Shown here piece after piece: positions 58,672 to 64,000 of a stretch of DNA of 64,000 bases. Every line of letters begins with the position of its first letter. Within the stretch, counting starts at the first letter, position 1. The position numbers and the translations under genes were made by a program. Below the pieces are notes generated by a model. That model was not told the origin of the DNA, did not search any database, and saw only the letters and a program-made list of their open reading frames with translations. Source of the DNA: Deltaproteobacteria bacterium (GTDB lineage Bacteria > Myxococcota > Myxococcia > SLRQ01); assembly GCA_029210625.1 (NCBI GenBank), contig JARGFU010000022.1:1-64000 (forward strand), given 5' to 3'.

Positions 58672-58842
58672 TCAGATCAGGTGGGCGTACTTGCCCAGCA
58701 GGTCGGAGATGGCCTCACGGAGGTACTCGCTCTGACGCACGCGGGTGTGGACCGAGAGGTCGCGGAGGCGCTCGTAGTCCTCGCGGGGGAGGCGAATCAC
58801 GAGTCCAGTGAGGCGGCGGGTCTTCGGCGATGCGTCGTACAC
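58672..58842 (-). CDS. Ribbon-helix-helix DNA-binding protein (small)
   Basis: 56 aa from GTG 58842 (GGAGGA just upstream). The pattern TGLVIRLPREDYERLRDLS (beta strand, helix) then a second helix with VRQSEYLREAISDLLGKYA fits the CopG/Arc ribbon-helix-helix fold, in which the strand contacts DNA. Such proteins often repress their own operon, including antitoxin genes. It is first of three tightly packed small genes and has a matching operator upstream (58891-58920). Confidence 0.75.
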   Translation of the reverse strand: MYDASPKTRRLTGLVIRLPREDYERLRDLSVHTRVRQSEYLREAISDLLGKYAHLI

Positions 58843-58880
58843 GGGTCCTCCGGGGCGGGGGTTGTCCTACATCCACCTCC

Positions 58881-58920
58881 ACCGTAGCAGCGGGTAAGAC
58901 ACGGTCAAAAAAGTTACCCG
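58881..58920 (-). promoter_or_regulatory. Promoter and operator of the three-gene cluster
   Basis: On the minus strand: TTGACC (58903-58908), 16-bp spacer, TACGGT (58881-58886). The -35 lies between the arms of a perfect inverted repeat, CGGGTAA (58891-58897) and TTACCCG (58914-58920), spaced 16 bp. It would suit an autoregulating dimer such as the ribbon-helix-helix protein. Confidence 0.6.
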
Positions 58921-58936
58921 TCTCACCGTGGAAAAG

Positions 58937-58970
58937 CCGTGCACGTCCACGTGCACGTTCACGTTCACGG
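58937..58970. repeat. Dispersed NACGTN hexamer repeat, copy 3
   Basis: CCGTG, then CACGTC, CACGTG, CACGTT, CACGTT, CACGG, preceded by GGAAAAG. It lies just after the 3' end of the 58978 gene, as copy 1 lies after argJ. Confidence 0.7.
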
Positions 58971-58977
58971 CCTTTCC

Positions 58978-59538
58978 CTAGAACCGAAGTTGAAGCGCGG
59001 CTCTCGCCTCGGCCCAGCCGAACATCGCGGCGCCGGCGGTGCCCAGCGCGCCGAGCTCGAGGACCAGCCCGGCGTCGGGCCCGAGCTCGTAGATCATGCC
59101 CCCCGCCGCCCGCAGCCCCGCCTGCGGTCCCCCGTGGTAGGCGAGCGCCAGCTCGATCTCGAGGAAGGTCTTCCAGCGCTCCCGCCCGAAGTAGGTGCGG
59201 TAGCCACCGGAGAGCATCACCCCGGGCCAGGCGGCGAGGTAGCTGCCGCGCAGGCGCAGGCCCACCTCGTCGCCGGAGCCCTCGAGGCCGCGGGCGAGGC
59301 GCAGCTCGAGCCCGATCCCGGGGCCGTCCTCGGCCTGGCCCCGCAGCACCGAGCGCATGGCGTAGAGGAAGACCGGCGCCACCTCGAGGACCGTCCGGCC
59401 CGCGTGATCGAGCCCCCGCAGCGGCGGGTCGAGGTAGCGCGCGCTCCCCTGCCCCGCCGGTGCCGCCGCGGCGCCCAGCGGCACGAGCAGGAGGAGGGCG
59501 AGCAGCAGCCCGCCCACCCGCGAGGGAGCTGTCGTCAT
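58978..59538 (-). CDS. Exported beta-rich protein of unknown function
   Basis: 186 aa from ATG 59538. The signal peptide spans about residues 1-26 (GGLLLALLLLVPLGAAAAP). The mature part contains alternating beta-type segments (GLELRLARGLEGSGDEVGLR, LRLRGSYLAAWPGVMLSGGY) and ends with Phe (ALQLRF), as in outer-membrane beta barrels. Its start is 11 nt after the stop of the 838-aa lipoprotein gene, so both are likely one transcript. Confidence 0.75.
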   Translation of the reverse strand: MTTAPSRVGGLLLALLLLVPLGAAAAPAGQGSARYLDPPLRGLDHAGRTVLEVAPVFLYAMRSVLRGQAEDGPGIGLELRLARGLEGSGDEVGLRLRGSYLAAWPGVMLSGGYRTYFGRERWKTFLEIELALAYHGGPQAGLRAAGGMIYELGPDAGLVLELGALGTAGAAMFGWAEARAALQLRF

Positions 59539-59548
59539 GGCCCCGGGT

Positions 59549-62065
59549 CTAGCGGCGCCGGCGAAGCCCGAGGAGCGCCAGGCCCGCGAGGAGGAGCGAG
59601 AGCCCGAGCCCCGTGGGCCCGCGGGCGCTCTCGCAGCCACCGGCGGGCTGCAGGGCCGAGCGCAGCTCGGGGATCGAGCTCTGCCAGACCAGGGTCTTCA
59701 CGTTGCCGGCCTCGTCCCGCACCCTCGCCTCGAGGCTGCGATCGTCGACGCCGAGGGTCGTCTCGGCCTCCGGCCCGAAGGAGGTGAAGGCCCCGCCGTC
59801 CCGGGCGAAGGCGTACTCCAGCCGCCCGGCCGGGGTGACGTCGTCCCGGGCCTCGACCCGCACCACGCCGCTCTCGGGCTCGACCAGCAGCCGCGCCGTG
59901 GGGGCGGCCCAGTCGATGATCACCTCGGCCGCGGCCGGGGTGGGATCGAGGGTGTGGTAGTCGTCCAGCGCCCGCGCGCGCACCTCGATGCGGTGCCGCC
60001 CGGGCAGCAGCAGCTGCCGGGCCCGCACGGTGATCTGCCGGGCGGTCGAGAAGGGCGACCAGAAGCCGCCGTCGATCCGGTACTGCCACTCGAGGCCGGG
60101 GGAGCCCTTGCGCGCGTCGTGGCCGCTCAGGGCGAGCCGGACCTCGGGCCGGGGCAGCGGGACGCCGACGACGGGCCGCATGGCCTCCTCGAGGGGCGTG
60201 CGCACGTCGAGGACGGTCACGCCCGTCTCGACCACGAAGGGCGCCGGGGTGGCCGGGTTGAAGAGGAGGTCGGCCAGGATGCCCATGTGCTCGAAGTGAC
60301 CGGGCTCGCTGGGGCGCGCCACCATGCCGCCGATCTTCTTCACGTCGAGGCCGAAGCCCTGCAGATCCGGCAGGGCGATGGGGCCGAGGGCGTCGGCCAG
60401 CATCGGCTCGATGAGGCCGATGATCGCCGGGATCAGGTCCTCGAGGACGGCCGGATCCTCGGCGAGGATCTCCGAGTTCATGGCCTGGATGTTGGTGACC
60501 AGGCTGCCGAGGTCGCCCAGGATCGGCACCAGCTCGTTCTGGGCGGTGAACTCCAGCGCCAGCGGCAGGGCCAGGTCCATCTTCAGGGTGAAGAGGCGGA
60601 CCATCCGCTCCTCGATCTGCGCGTAGAAGTCGAGGTGCAGGTCGGGGAGGTTCACCGTCAGCAGGGGCTCGTCGATCACCTTGACGCCGTTCTCGTCGTG
60701 CCAGGTGCCCGCCCCGATGTCGACCGTGGGCCGGTCCTTGGGCCGCAGGCCGATGAACATCGGCGCGTTGCGGCCCTCGGTGAGGCTGTCGAGGCTGGGC
60801 AGGAAGGTCTTGAAGAGCCCGGCGGAGATGAGATCGAGGGTGTCGCTGCCGATGTTCAGGCAGAGGCCGCCGCCCCGGTAGAGGTCGTAGAGGAACTTGT
60901 CGAGGAAGCGGTCGGAGACCCCGACCCCCGCGTGGAAGCTGTTGACGCCGGCGTTGGTGGCCTCGATGGGGAAGTCGATCCGCGGCGGCGGGTCGGTGGC
61001 GGGCAGGCTGCTCGCGTCGGGCACGCAGGCGTGGGGCTGGGCGTAGGAGCCGGTGATCACGCGCAGGTCGAGGGGCGCGCCGTTGACCCGCACGTAGGGG
61101 TCGGCCACGGGCTGGGCCTCCTGGCCGGGGGCGACGAAGACGTCGATCGGGGCCGAGGCGCCGCCGGTGAGGGCGCCGAGGAGCTGGCCGACGTCGAGGT
61201 TGCCCACCATGCCCATCGGGGAGCGCACGCAGGAGGAGGTGGTGGGGTTCATGCACCAGCCGGTGGAGCCGTCGCAGGTGGCGCCGCCGCCCACGCCCGT
61301 CGCGCAGCCCGCGGTGAAGTAGTCGCAGGGCATGCAGGTCATGTCGTCGATGGTGCCCTGCACCTGGCCGTTGATCTGGTCCTGCAGCATGCCGTTGGCG
61401 AAGCCGGCGATGAGGTCCCGGATGAAGCCCCAGTCGGCCATGTCGCAGAGCAGACCGCCCTCGACCCGGAAGTCGTTGCACGAGAGGGAGACGTCGAGGT
61501 TCTCGAGGTCGAAGGTCGTCACCTTCATCAGGGGGTCGACGCCAAGGACGACGTCCGCGCTGATGGGCTTGTTGGTGACCGTGATCGCCAGATCGAAGTT
61601 GATCTCGGCGCAGACGAAAAGGTTCTGGCAGATGCCCAGGGGGATGTTCGGCGCGGTGACGTCGAGGTTGGCCGAGAGGTGGAGGCGATCGGCCGCGACG
61701 GTGGAGAGGGCGATGTCGTGGATGTCCGCCGTGATCGGGCAGGGGCTGCCGCCCTCGCAGATCACCTGCTGGCTGTTGCAGCCGAAGGTCGGGCAGCTCA
61801 TGTTGCCGCCGGCCGGCATGTCGAAGGCCAGCCCGCCGGCCATGAAGCTCTCGACGATCGGGGTGAAGTTGGCCTCGACGTAGTTGAGGCCCTCGGGGGT
61901 CACCTGCAGGAGCATGCCGTCGTAGATCTTCTCGGCCTCGTCCATGTCGGTGGCCAGCGGCGTCTCACCGCAGCCGCAGCCGCTCCCTCCACTGGAGGAG
62001 CACCCCATCGCGACGAGGACGAGGGCGGAATAGGTGAGGCTCTTCGGCAGGCGGCGGCGACGCAT
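59549..62065 (-). CDS. Lipoprotein with MYXO-CTERM-like C-terminus
   Basis: 838 aa. The signal peptide ends VAMGC (Cys22), so it is a lipoprotein, and the C-terminus has GGC, then a hydrophobic helix (SLLLAGLALLGLRRRR), which is a MYXO-CTERM-type sorting signal. ATG 62065 is chosen because GGGAGGGACCCG precedes it. The body is alpha/beta with Cys pairs (TCMPCDYFTAGC, CDGSTGWC), and after residue ~600 Ig-like beta domains (ARPSEPGHFEHMG, SPFSTARQITVRAR). Function unknown; surface display is likely. It is transcribed from a strong promoter at 62092-62121. Confidence 0.8.
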   Translation of the reverse strand: MRRRRLPKSLTYSALVLVAMGCSSSGGSGCGCGETPLATDMDEAEKIYDGMLLQVTPEGLNYVEANFTPIVESFMAGGLAFDMPAGGNMSCPTFGCNSQQVICEGGSPCPITADIHDIALSTVAADRLHLSANLDVTAPNIPLGICQNLFVCAEINFDLAITVTNKPISADVVLGVDPLMKVTTFDLENLDVSLSCNDFRVEGGLLCDMADWGFIRDLIAGFANGMLQDQINGQVQGTIDDMTCMPCDYFTAGCATGVGGGATCDGSTGWCMNPTTSSCVRSPMGMVGNLDVGQLLGALTGGASAPIDVFVAPGQEAQPVADPYVRVNGAPLDLRVITGSYAQPHACVPDASSLPATDPPPRIDFPIEATNAGVNSFHAGVGVSDRFLDKFLYDLYRGGGLCLNIGSDTLDLISAGLFKTFLPSLDSLTEGRNAPMFIGLRPKDRPTVDIGAGTWHDENGVKVIDEPLLTVNLPDLHLDFYAQIEERMVRLFTLKMDLALPLALEFTAQNELVPILGDLGSLVTNIQAMNSEILAEDPAVLEDLIPAIIGLIEPMLADALGPIALPDLQGFGLDVKKIGGMVARPSEPGHFEHMGILADLLFNPATPAPFVVETGVTVLDVRTPLEEAMRPVVGVPLPRPEVRLALSGHDARKGSPGLEWQYRIDGGFWSPFSTARQITVRARQLLLPGRHRIEVRARALDDYHTLDPTPAAAEVIIDWAAPTARLLVEPESGVVRVEARDDVTPAGRLEYAFARDGGAFTSFGPEAETTLGVDDRSLEARVRDEAGNVKTLVWQSSIPELRSALQPAGGCESARGPTGLGLSLLLAGLALLGLRRRR

Positions 62066-62091
62066 ACGGGTCCCTCCCAAGGTGACCTCTC

Positions 62092-62121
62092 ATTCTACAG
62101 AGTGCCTGGAAGACCGGTCAA
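62092..62121 (-). promoter_or_regulatory. Strong sigma70-type promoter
   Basis: On the minus strand, TTGACC (62116-62121), 18-bp spacer, TAGAAT (62092-62097), then a ribosome site (GGGAGG) and ATG 62065. The best promoter match in the window. Confidence 0.7.
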
Positions 62122-62143
62122 ACAGAGCTTTGCCGGCCCCGGA

Positions 62144-62965
62144 TCAGAGCAGCTCGTTCAGGGCCCCGAGGCGGTAGCCCTCGAGGTCGAGGGCGACGTA
62201 GGGGAAGCCCGCCTCGCGGACCGCCTCCAGGACCTGCGCCCGCACCCCGGGCTCGAGGAGGCGGGGGATCTCGTCGACCCCGAGCTCGAGCCGGGCCACC
62301 GGGTGGTGGTCCCGCACCCGCAGGACCCGGAAGCCCAGCGCCGCCAGGGCCGCCTCGGCCTTCCCCACCCGGGAGAGGCGCAGCTCGGTCACCTCGGTGC
62401 CGTAGGGGATGCGGCTGGCCAGGCAGGCGGCGGCGGGCTTGTCCCAGATCTCCAGGCCCAGCGCCCGGGCGCCCTCCCGGATCGCCTCCTTGCCCAGGCC
62501 CGCCTCGTCGAGGGGCGAGCGGACCCCCTGCTCCCGGGCGGCCTCCCGGCCGGGCCGGTGATCCCCCCGGTCGTCCCGGTTGAAGCCATCGACGATCGCC
62601 GCGAGGCCCAGGCGCCCGGCCTCGCGGTGGGCGATGGAGTAGAGCTCGCTCTTGCAGTGGAAGCAGCGATCCGCGTCGTTCTTCCGGTAGTCGGGCAGCG
62701 CCCCCTCGTGGGAGTCGACCTCCAGGTGGCGCACCCCGAGCGCGGCCGCGATCCGGGCGGCGGCCTCGCGCTCTCCCGGCGCCAGGGAGGCCGAGATCGC
62801 GGTGAGGGCCACGGCCCGATCGCCGAGGACGGCGTGGGCCTCGGCCAGGAGGTAGGCCGAGTCGACGCCCCCCGAGAAGCAGACCAGGACGCTCTCGAGG
62901 GACTCGAGGATCTGGCGCAGCTCGGAGGACCCGGAGCTGCCGTGCTCTCTGCTAGCGACGGCCAC
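62144..62965 (-). CDS. larE: LarE-like sulfur transferase
   Basis: An ATP-dependent sacrificial sulfur transferase that adds sulfur to the nicotinic-acid-derived cofactor of the lactate-racemase-type NPN (nickel pincer) family. 273 aa. The PP-loop motif is LVCFSGGVDSAYLLAEA (about residue 30), with CFHC in the middle and the AACLASRIPYG segment that holds the sacrificial Cys. The start is GTG 62965, overlapping the upstream gene by 14 nt (no ATG option). No larB/larC is in the window. Its overlap with a sulfate-activation gene may reflect sulfur metabolism. Confidence 0.88.
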   Translation of the reverse strand: MAVASREHGSSGSSELRQILESLESVLVCFSGGVDSAYLLAEAHAVLGDRAVALTAISASLAPGEREAAARIAAALGVRHLEVDSHEGALPDYRKNDADRCFHCKSELYSIAHREAGRLGLAAIVDGFNRDDRGDHRPGREAAREQGVRSPLDEAGLGKEAIREGARALGLEIWDKPAAACLASRIPYGTEVTELRLSRVGKAEAALAALGFRVLRVRDHHPVARLELGVDEIPRLLEPGVRAQVLEAVREAGFPYVALDLEGYRLGALNELL

Positions 62966-64000
62966 GCTTCTTGGCCACCTTCTTCTTCGTGGTCTTCTTG
63001 GTCGGCTGCTTCTTGGCGACCTTCTTCTTCGTCGCCTTCTTGGCGGTCTTCTTCGAGCCGGCCCGCTGGCCGGCCGTCTTCTTCTTGGTCGCCTTCTTGG
63101 CCGTCTTCTTCTTGGCGGGCTTCTTGGCGGCCTTCTTCTTGGCGGCCTGCTTCTTGGCCTCGGCGGCCTTCTGGGCGGCGGCCTTCTTCTTCGCCGCGGC
63201 CTGGCGCGCCTGCTCCCGCTTCTTCGCCTCGGCGAGCTTGCGAGCCTCGATCTTCTTGCGGGCAGCCTCCTTCTTGCGGGCGGCGGCCTCCTTGGCCTTC
63301 TGGCGCCGGGCAGCCTCGCGCTCGGCCTTCAGGCGGCGCTTCTCGGCCTCCTTCGCCTTCTTGGCGGCGACCTTCTCCCGGGCCTCGGCCCGCTTGCGCT
63401 CGCGCTCCTCGACGACGCGGCGGCGCGCCTCTTCCTTCTGCTGCCGCTCGGCCTCCTTGCGCTGGAGCTCGGCCTCCTTCTTCTGGCGCTCGGCCTCCTT
63501 CTTGGCCTGCTCCTCCTCCTTCTCCCGGCGCTTCTCGTCGATGAGGCGCTGGCGGGCGTCCTTCTTGGTGAGCTCCTCGCGGCGCTTGGCAACGTCGGTC
63601 TTCGCCGCCTTGGCCTCCTTGGCGGCGGCGGCGGCCGTGGCCCGGGCCAGCTTCTGGGCGGAGGGGCCGTGCCCGAAGAGCGCGACCTTCTGCTCCTGCT
63701 TGGTGAGGAAGCCGTTGCGGTGCAGGGCCTGCAGGACGGTCGCCGCGCAGGCCTCCACCGTCTCGTTGCCGGTGTCGAGGACCACCTCGGCCGCGACCGG
63801 CGGCTCGTAGGGCTCGGTGATGCCGGTGAAGTGCGGCAGCTCACCGGCCAGGGCCTTCTTGTAGAGCCCCTTCACGTCCCGCTTCACCAGCACGTCCACC
63901 GGGCAGTCGGTGAAGATCTCCACGAAGTGGCCGATGTCCCGGCGCAGCTCCTCCCGGACGACCCGGTAGGGGCTCACCGCCGCGGCGATGGTCACCACGT
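62952..64000 (-). CDS. Adenylylsulfate kinase domain with histone-H1-like tail (N-terminus beyond window)
   Basis: The visible frame covers the last ~349 residues. The first ~110 match the C-terminal half of APS kinase (CysC): AVSPYRVVREELRRDIGHF, FVEIFTDCPVDVLVKRDVKG, LYKKALAGELPHFTGITEPY. This enzyme makes PAPS from APS and ATP. The P-loop is outside the window. After residue ~120 comes a long Lys/Ala/Glu-rich segment (~230 residues) of coiled-coil type, ending in KKKTAKKATKKK-type repeats and KKRGRR. Such tails resemble bacterial histone-H1-like, DNA- or RNA-binding tails. The same gene cannot be judged fully without the N-terminus. Confidence 0.85.
   Translation of the reverse strand, partial: VVTIAAAVSPYRVVREELRRDIGHFVEIFTDCPVDVLVKRDVKGLYKKALAGELPHFTGITEPYEPPVAAEVVLDTGNETVEACAATVLQALHRNGFLTKQEQKVALFGHGPSAQKLARATAAAAAKEAKAAKTDVAKRREELTKKDARQRLIDEKRREKEEEQAKKEAERQKKEAELQRKEAERQQKEEARRRVVEERERKRAEAREKVAAKKAKEAEKRRLKAEREAARRQKAKEAAARKKEAARKKIEARKLAEAKKREQARQAAAKKKAAAQKAAEAKKQAAKKKAAKKPAKKKTAKKATKKKTAGQRAGSKKTAKKATKKKVAKKQPTKKTTKKKVAKKRGRR

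Noticed and set aside
59537-63544. A long plus-strand frame antisense to the 838-aa lipoprotein and larE
   Set aside because: Spans two well-supported genes on the other strand and has low-complexity composition.

Overview
The window is about 64 kb of very GC-rich DNA, densely coding and with strong third-position GC. The surface proteins carry signals typical of Myxococcota / former Deltaproteobacteria: lipoprotein boxes, Thr-Asp-Gly-Gly tethers, MYXO-CTERM-type C-termini (Cys, hydrophobic helix, Arg cluster), an AgmX/PglI-type protein, a lidless Hsp70 and giant CxxCH cytochromes. I infer an uncultured or little-studied member of that group. This comes from gene content only, as there is no rRNA in the window.

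Layout. 1-7 kb: a conserved protein cut by the window edge, a degenerate receiver-GGDEF protein, a catalytically degenerate isochorismatase-fold protein overlapping nadE, then the classic rpsB-tsf-pyrH-frr cluster (minus strand). 7-19 kb: argJ, secA, an M23 peptidase, a PP2C phosphatase and recN (all minus), with a lipoprotein gene and nadK beyond. 19-22.7 kb: a tightly overlapping plus-strand set (short rarA, a secreted YidD-like protein, a TM2-like protein) facing an RDD-TPR protein. 22.7-26.7 kb: cysteine-rich and von Willebrand-type lipoproteins, tRNA-Leu(CAA) and a TPR membrane protein.

26.7-49.3 kb is the striking part. It is a minus-strand block of two giant proteins with a System II cytochrome c maturation pair (ResB-like and CcsA) between them, plus a B12-binding-type radical SAM enzyme and a membrane-anchored tetraheme cytochrome. 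One giant protein (about 3,006 aa) is a lipoprotein with about 83 heme-binding motifs, built on some 14 repeats of about 505 bp. The other (3,165 aa) is a fusion: an Ig-like/beta-propeller/PKD-like surface protein ends in a MYXO-CTERM-like signal and runs with no stop codon into a second signal peptide and a 19-heme, EGF-like chimera. Both giants share a C-terminal module of about 200 residues ending in Cys-Gly. By hand count the locus encodes about 106 heme sites. The simplest reading is an extracellular electron-transfer or heme-wire locus carrying its own heme ligation machinery.

49.5-64 kb: dCMP deaminase, PrkA kinase, a lidless Hsp70, clpX, an unknown protein, a GYF/AgmX-like protein, truA, an autoregulated-looking mini-operon of three very small genes (one ribbon-helix-helix), a beta-rich secreted protein, an 838-aa lipoprotein that also has a MYXO-CTERM-like tail, larE, and an adenylylsulfate kinase with a histone-H1-like lysine/alanine tail that runs off the window.

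Smaller signals include a dispersed NACGTN hexamer repeat (three copies), several genes whose -10 box lies only 6-8 nt before the start codon (likely leaderless mRNAs), LexA-like half boxes in the recN leader, and a non-coding inverted-repeat region at 56.1-56.4 kb. Coordinates, heme counts and domain assignments come from reading the sequence by eye; no database search was run.
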